Source of the DNA: Limonium bicolor
Taxonomy: Eukaryota; Streptophyta; Magnoliopsida; Caryophyllales; Plumbaginaceae
DNA length: 64,000 nt
Assembly: GCA_023374045.1 (NCBI GenBank)
Contig: CM041776.1
Coordinates: 283,339,999-283,403,998 of the forward strand
Direction of reading: 5' to 3'
Under the pieces are notes generated by a model that ran no database searches, was not told the origin of the DNA, and saw nothing but the letters and a program-made list of their open reading frames with translations. This document shows, piece after piece, positions 36,295 through 50,194 of the stretch. Each line of letters starts with the position of its first letter. Within the stretch, counting starts at the first letter, position 1. Position numbers and translations under genes: made by a program.

Positions 36295-39200
36295 TGTAAC
36301 ACCCCATCCAACATTACATACTTACAACAAACTGCAGCGGAAGAACAACCTCATCACATTACTTAACTTGTTGGTGTTACACGCCGTTAGCCACCCACGT
36401 GGCTAACAAGGCTAATACATACACAATGTACCGGTCTGATGGGCTAAATTCCCGAGCAACTATACCATTATCCTTTACATTAACAACAACAACAACAACA
36501 TACACCTTATCAACTATACCGAGTATTATAAACTGGTGCCGACAACATTATCGGTCTTACTACACCTACTGTATAGTATACACACTTAAAAAATACCCAT
36601 GTACAATGACTACCCGTCCTACTCTCGAACGGCTTCCAGCACTTCGTACCTGAAATAGGAAAAGAAGAGAAGAGGGGTGGCCCCAAGGGGCTCAGCACCT
36701 TTGCTGGTATGGTAATCCCGCAGCCCACATGCTATCGGGCCACGCACAACTACTTGTCGTCTTAGCATGCGGTGATTATATTTGAATCATACATGTAACA
36801 ACGAACCACATCACATAACAACACAAACACTTAACTTCGCCTCAATGGGCTCAACAATCGGATAATACATCCTACTTAATAAGTCACTCATGGTAATCAT
36901 CATCCCTAGAGTGTTTCTCCTCCAACGGAGCTACTTCCTTAATAGACGACACATACCCTTAAATCGGGTTCCCTTAAACGCCTTTATCACAAACTGGGAA
37001 TCATATCCATGATCCACACACTTCACATTTTACAACATATAACATACACTACATAACAAAACTTAACAACACTTTGCACGTTTCCATGTGCACAACATAA
37101 ACACCGCAATAAATATTGCATCACAACAAAACACATAACACAACGGGAATGGTTCTCTTAGGAACCGACCCAAACATCACCAATACACTGGTGAGCCTAG
37201 AGATTGTTGCCAGTCTCATGATAAGCTCGTTACATAACTCGTTACCGTTTCGTTAAATGAACGGTTAACTTAACACAAGGTGTCCCGGATATAGTGATCC
37301 AAGCACACCGAAACAAACATAACAATAGTATGCCCCTGTGGCCCGACGTGAGTCAGTAATAGCCTTGGTTAAGCTAAAGGGAAGGTTGGGAACCAAATTG
37401 GAAAACAACATAACATACAGAGAGGATCGAACCTGCTATGACAACGACCCCCATACTCACACGCGTGGCCGGAACAGACCGGACTCCTCATTCCCCCCGT
37501 TAGCACTTATTAGAAGTTCACTTTGAACTTTATTAAACAATCACAAACATTGAGTTAAGTCTTGTCAGACATACACAAGGGAAAAGAGAGTCATACATTC
37601 ACATACAAACACCACGCACAAACATTACATATCCAACTCACGCATAGCCGTGGTTAGAACGTTCCTTAGGTCGGAAACGTTATTACCGGATACCGTTCTC
37701 TTACGTTACCTAATAGTGGTTAACTAGCCCTTCAAGCGCATTAGAGGTTACCGGTATCGGCACGTAAACATACAATAACAATAATGACTGTAAACTCGTT
37801 TCATGGTTTATATCATAACGTGGCAAACATACAGAAAAACACATTGGCATACAAGCCGGTGTAATCCGTTAGGACACAGGTTGCAAGAAAACCATACCTG
37901 TCACCGGAGTCCACTTATCCTGTCCATTTATGTCCTCGAGCAATTCTCGAACAACTGTTAACATCACATGTGTTTTCATTAACATGGGGTTTGTTGTTTA
38001 AAGTCAATGCTTATAATTTTCCCCGTTAACTTAGTTACATAACTTAACATTTTTAACTTGTTTTACTCTCACATTTTAATACAACTTTTACCACCCATTA
38101 AGTGTCATTAAAACTCACCTAACATGTCCTTAACATCCTTATAACATCATTACCTACCAATCCCCATCATCACATATCATTTCATAACCTTAAACCATGT
38201 TTTTGGTCCGACCGACCCACCGACCGACCCACAGCTGGGTCGGTCCATTACAGAACCCTTTTTACTTCCTTATTAACATGCCCGTCCGACCCACGTCCGA
38301 CCCACCATTCTGGGTCGGTCCATGTGCGAACATTTCCTTCCTTTGAAACTTGACCGACCGACCCATGTCCGACCCACCCTTTTGGGTCGGACCATTACCG
38401 AACATTTCCTAACATTTTACAGAGGCTCGACCGACCCACAAACTGGGTCGGCCCCTGGGTCGGTCGCCTCCTAAACTTACCCAAACTTTGTCAAATCTTC
38501 ACCAAACTTCTCCTAAGGCCTCTTAATGTGTTCTAACATCATTTGGCACTTCAAACACACCCTTAAGATATTCTTAAACACTCACAAAACTATTTTCCTA
38601 ATTCCTTAAACCTTTACTTATATCTCCACAAAATTCCTAACACTTACAATGTTTTCTCCTTATGATTTCTAGGTGGCATTTCACCTATAATGACCAAAAT
38701 ACCAAGGTTTCCTCTACACCTTATCATCATCCCTCAACTTCTTTTCTTACTAACTAAATCTCCTTTTTCACATCATACCTAAACATCACTTATTCCTTGA
38801 ACACCAACATTACCTAAACCTTAAACAACTCCTCCAAGACTTTAATACATTCACAAAACACACATTGAATTCCTAGAACTTCAAAGACAACACCTAAATC
38901 CTTGCATCACTCTAAATCACCTTAACACATGTGTTCTTCTCAAGTAAACATTCATTCACCTTTAACACTTCCTAGTTCACCAAAACTTCCTTAAAACACT
39001 TAGAACTTCTCACACATTTCTCCAAATTTGGCCATAGCTTCTCTTGTATTACTCACATCCAAACACTTAGGTTTTTACCTTATTTCATGCAAGAACACCT
39101 AAAATCCATCAAACACACTTTATACACAAACTTCACACATTAAGCACTACATCACAATATAGTGCATAACTTAAATTGCTTGGCACTTAGGCCCTTAAAT

Positions 39201-40869
39201 AACATGGCTCTTAGGCCCTTAAATTGCATAACCTTAAACACTGAATTTCCCACATAATAATGCCTTTGACCTGCAAATACATACACCAAAACATATGTTC
39301 TTTACTAGTCTCCTTGAGAACACTTTACTAGGTCACTCACCATTGGCTCCTTAGGTATTTTATCAAGCAAATCAAGCTCATTTTCCTAAGGCATTTAAAC
39401 TACATTGAGATAGTTTGTTTACCTCTTTTCCTCACAAATTCTTCTTGGTTCCTTAAAACCGGTGGGGTGTTGGTTGTTTGTCAACTTCTAAACATTATAC
39501 AAACAACATAATGAGTATTCAAGCATTATGCTTCATCTCATTGTAAACCCTAGTTACACATATTGTTTTAACACATTAAGGTAATTGTTTTACCTTGGAA
39601 TTGGAAGAGAACTTGAACAAGTATCAAGAGAGGACTCCTCCTAGTCCTTGGAAGATTCAAATGAAGCTAGAACAAGGCAATAAAGCACCATTAATGGTGA
39701 ATTTTCGGACAACAACAAAACATGGAGGAAACATGGATTTTCTTTGAGTTTCCTTACCTTGAAGCAAAGGAGAACAAGAATATGTGAAAAGATGAGCTCA
39801 AGCTCCTCCCATGGTGGTTTCTCTTGGCACCGAAATGGAGGTTTTGAAGTTTTGAAGAGACAAGATTGTAGAGCTTGGCTTAACTAAGAGAATGGTGGTG
39901 TTTGTTTTGATTTGGTCAAGAGAGCAAGATTTGACAAGAGTTCAAAGCTTGAGTTCCATGGAGGTAGTGGTATTACCGAGAGAGAATGAAGAAGAGAGGT
40001 TGGTGGTGGTGTTTGGAACCGTGGGAAATGAAGGAAGGAAGGAGAATGAAGATAGAAGTTACTTTTGAAGATATTGTAAGTTAAAGCAAATAGTACTTTA
40101 CTTTAAGCTTAAGTTTACTTATTTGATTTCTTTACATGTTGGTGACTCACACCATGAAAAACCGGCCCCATATGCCTAGGAGGGTATAATGGTCTTTGTT
40201 GACCAATTTAATTACTTATAACATTATATGTTACAAACTAGTTATAAAAATCACTATTCACCTATAACAAGGCACATAGAAGTGAAATTTTTGATTTCCC
40301 ACTAATATGGCCACCCAAATGTGATACTATATAGTACACATGTTAATTAAAGAGTAATGATGGACATTTAGCCATTCAAAACTCATTTACAAGACAATTT
40401 TTCAAAAACGTGCTTTAAGACTCCTTAAAGCACATTTTGTGTTTTAACTTGTTTTCAAGCTTGGTTTTCTTTAGTAATTGATTTAATATGTTCATTAACA
40501 TATAAATAAGGTATAGGTATGACCATTAGGTCTTATACACATTCATCCCAAGCTTAGAGCACATTTTTGCTCATATTGACTTTAAGGTATTACCTTGTGT
40601 TTTGTTTGGTTTCATTGTCTACCAAAGTTTCCTAAGGACTTATTTAGCCTTATTAAATCATAATTAAATGTTATCAAGTCTTGGTAGGCTCTTTGGGTCC
40701 TAACCAAGTTCACTCATAGCTTAGAGCATGTTTTTGCTCAAACTGTGTCTTAACGCTTTATTGCATTTATTATGGTTTAAATTGTTCACTGATGTTACTA
40801 AGGCACTTTTTAGCCTTTACATACCATAATTTGATATTTAAACCACATATCAAGGTTTGGGGTATTTCA
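36295..40869 (-). mobile_element. 3' LTR of element A2
   Basis: 4575 bp, TGTAACACCCC to GGGGTATTTCA. Nearly identical to 45617-50194 apart from many one-base indels and a few substitutions. The preceding five bases are CCAGT and belong to D2. It carries a U5 hairpin (36386-36407), the CAG|GTACGAAG block (about 36645-36740) and a palindrome cluster (38205-38465). Confidence 0.9.
38205..38465. repeat. Palindrome cluster in the A2 3' LTR
   Basis: Four units. The first has arms GACCGACCCA (38222-38231) and TGGGTCGGTC (38236-38245), perfect over 10 bp; the second base differs from A1 and its partner changes to match. Other units mix GTCCGACCCA and GACCGACCCA arms. Confidence 0.85.
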
Positions 40870-40991
40870 ATCTACCCCCCTTAAAAGAACTTCGTCCTCG
40901 AAGTTCACACTTTTCACACATCATTAGATTAGAACACAGTAATCACTTGGAAATAAACTTCCTTAACCAAACACACTTTACATCACAACCT

Positions 40992-41221
40992 CGGACTTGA
41001 TGGTCCGGGCAACACATTCACATCCACACATAACATAACATATCCAAATGATAACCTCGGACTCTATGGTCCGGGTATCTTAACAACACTTACACATACA
41101 TAACAACCCCTTGGACTCACTGGTCTTGGGTAACATCACAACATTTGGACACTAGGTCCGAACATAACAGTCTTTAGACACATAGGTCTATTTAACACCA
41201 CACATTTAGACTCATAGGCCT
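40992..41221. repeat. Array of six short hairpins near the polypurine tract (A2)
   Basis: Units are at 40992-41007 and 41058-41073 (CGGAC / GTCCG arms), 41113-41126, 41147-41159 (GGACACTAGGTCC), 41175-41190 (TAGAC / GTCTA) and 41208-41221. The fourth unit has GGAC/GTCC where A1 has AGAC/GTCT, a change on both sides of the pair. Confidence 0.75.
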
Positions 41222-44200
41222 TGATAGTATACACTTTAGGAAATCCAAGTCAAAAAACATTCATTACACATACCACACAACATGTCAGAGCATGTATAGC
41301 AATCAAAAATATCCTTGATATACACTGTGATCCCGTAGAACACGGTCGCGATGGACACCTTCCGTCCCCGTGCCTTTAGGAGATTAAAACAATCACATAA
41401 GTTTTAAAATTTCCTTGTGAGGTTAAGTAAGAGAACTTTAATTACGTAAAGTATCCATCAACGTTTTATAAATACCAATTTAAAATCCTTTTGAAAACAC
41501 ACACAACTCCAAGTCCAACTTAAGCTCTTTGCTTCTTTTATTAGCGTGGTTATTGTGACCACTTATAGGGAGTTTCAAGAGTCATCCAACCCTGATGTGA
41601 TCAGCATCAGTGTTGAACTATCCTTCCACCCCAATTTGTGTTCGGCTTCCCTTGATCACATGCAAATCAAGTTCCACCTCCCACTTCATTTTCAAGCATC
41701 AAGTAAGTCACTCATTTCCAATTTTCTATCTTTTGAATCATTCTAGTCATGATCACAACATCTCCAAAGGATAGAACTCCGTCTATCAGTTACCTCCATT
41801 TTTAATCTGTTGCCTAGGGAATCTTATTCTCACTAGGTTCTATGTCGGTATCATGCCCTTTCATGCATCACTATTAAGATACATATATATATATATATAC
41901 ATATATTTTATAAACCAAAATACAACACACTGGTTTTACATTTATACACTGTCGGGGCTTTTTTCCCCCGGGAGTTTATCTACTCCCCACACTTGTACAA
42001 TCACACACAACTGTTAACAAACACACACACTTATCACAATGGTATTCGCATCATCTGTGCGCAATTACCACAAATAAACCATGAATGAATGTGTATGTTT
42101 ACGTAACACACACACCAATCATCAAACAAACAATAATTTTGTGCTATGCACAATATGAGTCACATACACTACGTACACTTGTACGGTAATATACACCAAG
42201 TGGTTTTGCGCTCTACCCCCCTTAAAAGGGATTACGCCCACGTAATCAATCACTAAACATTGCTTAAATGTTCTGCCGTCGTGAAGTGTTTTAACTTCCA
42301 CGCGGTCTATTACACAATGGATTCTGATTAGAGGATCTTAACCATATTGGCGGTTTAGTTCCTAAACCAAGAATTCGCATTGGAGTTATAACTCATAACC
42401 GGTTTCGGTCCTGGCCTGTGAGGCTTTTAGGCGTTAATAATTAGCCATTCCACTCATGTTCATTATTCACGTTGTACATTTGAATCACTGGTTCACTAGT
42501 TTCTGCTGCGAAACTCTAATAACTGTAGAGCTTAATTGCTCCCTTTTGTTATTCTTACTGTATTGTACATCCCCAATTGTCACCTTCATCTTGGTAACAA
42601 TGGTTTCTCAACCGACGCACGGTATCTTTTACCCTGAGCGATTCGGTGAGTTATATCCACTTTCAATTTACTGTGTATACCACTATGTATTTCACAATGA
42701 TTGACTTGTTTCCGACTTACTGTCGGTTGAGATTGAGCTACTACCTAGTGTGTAGTGCTCTCTCAGTATTTACAACATTTGGGGTATATTCCATACCGAT
42801 ATTTGGCAGTTAGTGCTACTGTAGTCACTTACTGTTAATCATGTCTCCACATTTGGTTTTGTACAAGTACTCTTTTATTGGTGCGGCCTTGCATTTCCTA
42901 TGCATCGGCCATTATAACATTATTGTCCACAATCAACATGTTTCCAATTCCTAGCTATCTCATTCGATCATTACTGCGCAAGTGCAATACCAAAACACTC
43001 AGTCATACAGAGTGCAGAGGCGTAAACTCTCGACAGTAAATCCCTTATGCGATTCGCCATGGAATTCACACTGTCATTCACTAAGACTCTTATCTTGTAA
43101 CTGGTTCGATCTTCCTACCAATTATCATCAACAAACACTTATACAACGGTCGCTTGTTGCGCACCGTGCTCTACTTATTGTATAAACTAACTCACATATT
43201 TACTGTCACATTACTTCCACACATAAATTTACATTATTCATATTATGGTTCATCCCTCATTTGGATGACCACTGAATGCTCCTTGAGCATCGATCATTCG
43301 AGTCACAAGCCGGCGTTATTCAGCCAGGTGCTTCACTTTATACACCACTACTAAGCTAATGTTCTCTTTCAATAATAACATCGTCATCCTTAACATATTT
43401 CTTGAACTTGATTCACATAACTACCGCTCCTGCGGTTTCACAATATCGAGAGGTATCCCCACTCTTAATGCAGTGGTTCGTTTACCACTCTATTCACTTA
43501 TACAACCTAAACTTCTACCATCAATCGAAATTATATGATATATCCTGCTTTTGGATTATAAGCCTTATTTGCCTTGAGCTGGGCTCATTATAGGCTGTCC
43601 ACACACATGTACTTCTCTGTACAATATCAAGGTCGTTGCATCACGTTTCCTTTCATGGGATGCCCCTTAGGTTTGTCAGTCCGTCTCCTGACAACTTATG
43701 TCTAAACTGGGTGTTAGTTTCAACCCTTGTGCTTCTGTCATGCATTTCATTCAACAATTGTTGATGATGCAAACACCCCTCAAGGATTGCTCCTGGGTGT
43801 TGCTAAGTTATATTTACAATTCGATTAGTTACGCCTTTCGCGTTCTTTACTGGTTATTATCTTCTTCTGTGAAGATTAACATTTCCTGGTAGTGTAGGTA
43901 CTTATTCTGGGAATTATCCGTTCATTGCACATTAATGTGTCCACATTAGGCATCTGCTTGCCATGTACAGGCTGGGTCACCATTCCAGCTATAATGTTTA
44001 TCCCTAAGGATCCTTAAGACATATGTGGTGTCTTTACATAACAGTTTGTGCCATCGCACTTCCTAACTCTTAAACATTTCCTTGAAAGGAGTTCACTAAT
44101 CCTTTTAGTCTTGCTAACTTAACTGAATTCCTTAACTTCAACTATTCCTTGTAATCCTTAGCTCTCGTTTGATTATACTGCTGACCGTAGACGGAGTCGA

Positions 44201-44773
44201 CTACTTCCCGTGTTTCGGACTCTACTCGTATACATATATGGGGTATCTTTTGATACATTGCTACTTACCCAACTAACCCATAAGTAGGTCTGTCAGGCCC
44301 ACATGCTCCTATCGGAGTGCGGTCGTCCCACAACACAGTTGGTACACTTGTAGTGTCCGTCACACGCCTAGGTGAAGTATTCTGTTGTCAACTCCCTTAT
44401 ATTGTCCCGTGACAATATTCATTCCCTGCTTCCCGAACTTAATCGAGGGAAAGTTTATCCATTGTTGTATCTTGTCAACTGCTTGGTTTTACTGGTTTGG
44501 TTTTAAAGAAGGTTGGAAAGAAGTGTTGGTTTGAAAGAAAATCTGGTTTTGAAAAGAAAAGGGTTTGTGAAATCTGGGTTGAAAGAAAAATTTCATGGTT
44601 TCACAACATCTTCTTACCTTAACCAAGTCTAGCTTCTTGCTGACTGGTGTACTTACAATACAGAGGTTAGGCTATAAGCCCTTCCATGGTCATAGTGGTC
44701 ACGTTTAACTTTATGGTACTTTACTAAGTACTTTGTAGTGGTTATAAATTTCCCGAACAGCCCTGTTATAGCA

Positions 44774-44793
44774 GCACTTGCTATGGCAAGTGC
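44774..44793. other. Conserved near-palindrome (A2)
   Basis: GCACTTGCTATGGCAAGTGC, identical to the A1 copy, 0.82 kb from the primer site. Confidence 0.7.
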
Positions 44794-45584
44794 GCCATGC
44801 TAACTGGCTATCAGTTTAACACATACCGGTTGTGGTATTGTTTTTACCCATACTGTCATCAGTGGCCTTGTTGGCCCTCACTGATCTTACTGTCTTGATA
44901 ATAACTTGTCTAGGTGACTTCTCACTGTATTCACATAATAATCATTAACTAGGGTGTTCCCATTCTGGGAGACCCCTTTTTTTAGTTTGTATCTCCTTAT
45001 AGCCCGTTCCACGCACTTGTCGTGGTTACTGAGACTTGTCTCTTGTTTGGGCACTACGTTGTAGTTCCTTTGTCGGTTGGTATACCGTTGGTGTTATTTA
45101 TTAACTGTGGTCCCGTAGACACTTGTCTCGGGTTTCATTAATCCACTTCTTGCCTGTTGCACGGTAGGTGCGTGCATGCAAGCTGGTTATTCTCGACTGC
45201 TCTGCATGTCGACCCAGGTTGCCGGAAATTCTATTCTCAATACACAAGATCCTTCATTCATTGCTATGAAATGCGGTTAACATTTTCAGATGGAGACCGT
45301 CTCCGGGATTCCCAGTTTCGGGATCTACCGTATGACAGGTTCTCCGTACCCTAAAGGTATTTAATAACAGCCAGATCGGGTATTCCCGAGTAAGAGAGGA
45401 CTTCCATCTCTCTGGCGTTGTTTCCCAAGTTATATACAGGGATTGTGGAGGGTGGGATGGATATTGTAGGTTTCCAGTACCACTGGTAGTTCCTAACTAG
45501 CGTATCTCTCACGCTATCACTCAACCCTTAACCCAAAGTACTTAAATCCTAACTCGGTACTTCCTAAGCTCGGTAATTCAGTCA

Positions 45585-45611
45585 TCAGAGCGATACTTCG
45601 CTCTGATACCA
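45585..45611 (-). promoter_or_regulatory. tRNA-Met primer binding site in a hairpin (A2)
   Basis: TGGTATCAGAGC on the minus strand (45611-45600), five bases from the LTR. Inverted repeat 45585-45606 with 9 bp arms, as in A1. Confidence 0.85.
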
Positions 45612-45616
45612 CTTTT

Positions 45617-48600
45617 TGTAACACCCCATCCAACATTACATACTTACAACAAACTGCAGCGGAAGAAGAACAACCTCATCACATTACTTAACTTGTTGGT
45701 GTTACACGCCGTTAGCCACCCACGTGGCTAACAAGGCTAATACATACACAATGTACCGGTCTGATGGGCTAAATTCCCGAGCAACTATACATTGTATTCC
45801 TTTCCATTAACAACAACAACAACACAATACACCTTATCAACTATACCGAGTATTATAAACTGGTGCCGACAACAATATCGGTCTTACTACCACTGTATAT
45901 GTATACACACACTTAAAAAATTACCCATGTACAATGACTACCCGTCCTACTCTCGAACGGCTTCCAGCACTTCGTACCTGAAATAGGAAAAGAAGAGAAA
46001 GGGGTGGCCCCAAGGGGCTCAGCACCTTTGCTGGTATGGTAATCCCGCAGCCCACATGCTATCGGGCCACGCACAACTACTTGTCGTCTTAGCATGCAGT
46101 TGATTATATTTAAATCATACATGTAACAACAAACACACATAACACACAACACTTAACATTTCGCCTCAATGGGCTCAACAATCGGATAATACATCCTACT
46201 TAATAAGTCAACCCATGGTATTCATCATCCCTAGAGTGTTTCTCCTCCAACTGAGCTACTTCCTTAATAGACGACACATACCCTTAAAACGGGTTTCCTC
46301 AAATGCCTCTTATCACAAACTTGGAATCATTTTCCATGATCCCACACTTCACCTTTTACAACATTAAAACATTACACTACGTAACAAACACTTAACAACA
46401 CTTTGCACGTTTCCATGTGCACAACATAACACCGCAATAAATATTGCATCGCAACAAACCACATAACACAACGGGAATGATTCTCTTAGGAACCGACCCA
46501 AACATCACCAATACCTTTGAGCCTAGAGATTGTTGCCAGTCTCATGATAAGCTCGTTACATAACTCGTTACCGTTTCGTTAAATGAACGGTTAACTTAAC
46601 ACAAGGTGCCCCCGGATATAGTGATCCAAGCACACCGAAACAAACATAACAATAGTATGCCCTGTGGCCCGACGTGAGTCAGTAATAGCCTTGGTTAAGC
46701 TAAAGGGTAGGTTGGGAACCAAATTGGAAACAACCAATACATACAGAGAGGATCGAACCTGCTATGACAACGACCCCCATACTCACACGCGTGGCCGGAA
46801 CAGACCGGACTCCTCATTCCCCCCGTTAGCACTTATTAGAAGTTCATCTTTGAACTTTATTAAACATTCACAAACATTGGGTTAAGTCTTGTCAGACATA
46901 CACAGGGAAAAGAGAGTCATACATTCACATACAAACACCACGCACAAACATTACATATCCAACTCACGCATAGCCGTGGTTAGAACGTTCCTTAAGTCGG
47001 AAACGTTGTTACCGGATACCGTTCTCTTACGTTTATCTAATAGTGGTTAACTAGCCCTTCAAGCGCATTAGAGGTTACCGGATCGGCACGTAAACATACA
47101 ATAACAATAATGACTGTAAACTCGTTTCATGGTTTATATCATAACGTGGCAAACATACAGAAAAACACCTTGGCACACAAGCCGGTGTAATCCGTTAGGA
47201 CACAGGTTGCAAGAAAACCATACCTGTCACCGGAGTCCACTTATCCTGTCCATTTATGTTCCTCGAGCAATTCTCGAACAACTGTTAACATCAACTGTTT
47301 TTCATTAACATCGGGGTTTGCTTGATCATTTAATGTCAATGCTTAACTTTCCCCGTTAACTTAGTTACATAACTTAACATTTTTAACTTGTTTTACTCTC
47401 ACATTTTAATACAACTTTCTAGCCCATTTTATAGTCATTAAACTCACCTAACATGTCCTTAACATCCTCATAACATCATTACCTACCAATCCCCATCATC
47501 ACATATGATTTCATAACCTTAACCATGTTTTGGTCCGACCGACCCACCGACCGACCCACATCTGGGTCGGTCCATTACAGACCCCTTTTACTTCCTTACA
47601 AACATGCCCGTCCGACCCACGTCCGACCCACCATTCTGGGTCGGTCCATGTGCGAACATTTTTCCACCTTTGTAACTTGACCGACCGACCCATGTCCGAC
47701 CCACCCTTTTGGGTCGGACCATTACCGAACACATTTCTAACATTTTACAGAGGCTCGACCGACCCACAAACTGGGTCGGCCCCTGGGTCGGTCGCCTCCT
47801 AAACTTACCCAAACTTTGTCAAATCTTCACCAAACTTCTCCTAAGGCCTCTTAATGTGTTCTAACATCATTTGGCACTTCAACACACCCTTAAGATATTC
47901 TTAACACTCACAAAACTATTTTTCCTAATTCCTTAAACCTTTATTTATTTCCACAAAATTTCTAACACTTACAATGTTTTCTCCTTATGATTCCTAGGTG
48001 GCATTTCACCTATAATGACCACAAGACCAAGGTGTTCCTCTACACCTTATCAGCATCTCTCAATTTCCTTTCTTACTAACTAAATCTCCTTTTTCACATC
48101 ATACCTAAACATCACTTATTCCTTGAACACCAACCTTACCTAAACCTTAAACAACTTCTCTAAGACTTTAATACATTCACAAAACACACATTGAATTCCT
48201 AGAACTTCAAAGACAACACCTAAATCCTTGCATCACTCTAAATCACCTTAATACATGTTTTCTTCTCAAGTAAACATTCATTCACCTTTACACTTCCTAG
48301 TTCACCAAAACTCACTTACAACACTTAGAACTTCTTACACATTTTCCTAAATTTGGCCATAACTTCTCTAGCAATACCCACATCCAAACACTTAGGTTTT
48401 TACCTTAATTCATTCAAAACACCTAAAATCCATCAAACACATTTTATACACAAACTTCACACATTGAGCACTACATCACAATATAGTGCATAACTTAAAT
48501 TGCTTGGCACTTAGGCCCTTAAATGCATGGCTCTTAGGCCCTTAAATTGCATAAACCTTAAACACTGAATTTCCCACATAATAAGCCTTTGACCTGCAAA

Positions 48601-50194
48601 TACACCCACAATACATATTCCTTTAATAAACTCCTTGAGAGCATTTTACTAGGTCACTTGCCATTGGCTCCTTAGGTATTTTAATAAGCATTTATAAGCT
48701 CATTTTTCTTAGGCATTAAAACTACATTGAGATAGTTTGTTTACCTCCTTTTCCTCACAAATTCTTTCTTGGTTCCTTGTAAACCGGTGGGGTGTTTGGT
48801 TGTTTGTCAACTTCTAAACATTATACAAACAACATAATGAGTATTCAAGCATTATGCTTCATCTCATTGTAAACCCTAGTTACACATATTGTTTTAACAC
48901 ATTAAGGTAATTGTTTTACCTTGGAATTGGAAGAGAACTTGAACAAGTATCAAGAGAGGACTCCTCCTAGTCCTTGGAAGATTCAAATGAAGCTAGAACA
49001 AGGCAATATAAGAGCTCCATTAATGGTGAATTTTCGGACAACAACAAACATGGAGGAAACATGGATTTTCTTTGAGTTTCCTTACCTTGAAGCAAAGGAG
49101 AACAAGAATATGTGAAAAGATGAGCTCAAGCTCCTCCCATGGTGGTTTCTCTTGGCACCGAAATGGAGTTTTGAAGTTTTGAAGAGACAAGATTGTAGAG
49201 CTTGGCTTAACTAAGAGAATGGTGGTGTTGTTTTTGATTTGGTCAAGAGAGCAAGATTTGACAAGAGTTCAAGCTTGAGTTCTCATGGAGGTAGTGGTAT
49301 TTACCGAGAGAGAATGAAGAAGAGAGGTTGATGGTGGTGTTGGAACCGTGGGAAATGAAGGAAAGGAAGGAGAATGAAGATAGAAGTTACTTTTGAAGAT
49401 ATTTGTAAGTTAAAGCAAATAGTACTTTACTTTAAGCTTAAGTTACTTATTTGATCTTTTACATGTTGGTGACTCACACCATGAAAAACCGGCCCCCATA
49501 TGCCTAGGAGGGTATAATGGTCTTTGTTGACCAATTAATTACTTATAACATTATATGTTACAAACTAGTTATAAAAATCACTATTCACCTATAACAAGGC
49601 ACATAGAAGTGAAATTTTTGATTTCCCACTAATATGGCCACCCAAATGTGATACTATATAGTACACATGTTAATTAAAGAGTAATGATGGACATTTAGCC
49701 ATTCAAAACTCATTTACAAGACAATTTTTCAAAAACGTGCTTTAAGACTCCTTAAAGCACATTTTGTGTTTTAACTTGTTTTCAAGCTTGGTTTTCTTAG
49801 TAATTGATTTAATATGTTCATTAACATATAAATAAGGTATAGGTGTGACCATTAGGTCTTATATACACATTCATCCCAAGCTTAGAGCACATTTTTGCTC
49901 ATATTCACTTTAAGGTATTACCTTGTGTTTTGTTTGGTTTCATTGTCTACCAAAGTTTCCTAAGGACTTATTTAGCCTCATTAAATCATAATTAATGTTA
50001 TCAAGTCTTGGTAGGCTCTTTGGGTCCTAACCAAGTTCACTCATAGCTTAGAGCATGTTTTGCTCAAACTGTGTCTTAACGCTTTATTGCATTTATTATG
50101 GTTTATATTGTTCACTGATGTTACTAAGGCACTTTTTAGCCTTTACATACCATAATTTGATATTAAACCACATATCAAGGTTTGGGGTATTTCA
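45617..50194 (-). mobile_element. 5' LTR of element A2
   Basis: 4578 bp with TG...CA ends, adjoining the primer site. The following five bases are TAGAC, unlike CCAGT at the other end, so the two flanks do not form a target duplication. Contains a U5 hairpin (45711-45732) and a palindrome cluster (47532-47793). The whole element is 36295-50194, 13.9 kb. Confidence 0.9.
47532..47793. repeat. Palindrome cluster in the A2 5' LTR
   Basis: Same four units as 38205-38465 with small differences in the spacers; the arms are kept. Confidence 0.85.

Larger units (their letters stand above)
40870..45616 (-). mobile_element. Non-coding internal domain of element A2
   Basis: 4747 bp with the same layout as A1: reverse-complement polypurine tract with the FEDE tail (40870-40905), hairpin array (40992-41221), module shared with B (42956-43041), palindrome GCACTTGCTATGGCAAGTGC (44774-44793) and primer site (45600-45611, minus strand). 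The longest frames are about 60-80 codons and none looks like gag or pol. Conservation with A1 is spread evenly, including indels that are not multiples of three, as expected for a non-coding domain. Confidence 0.82.
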
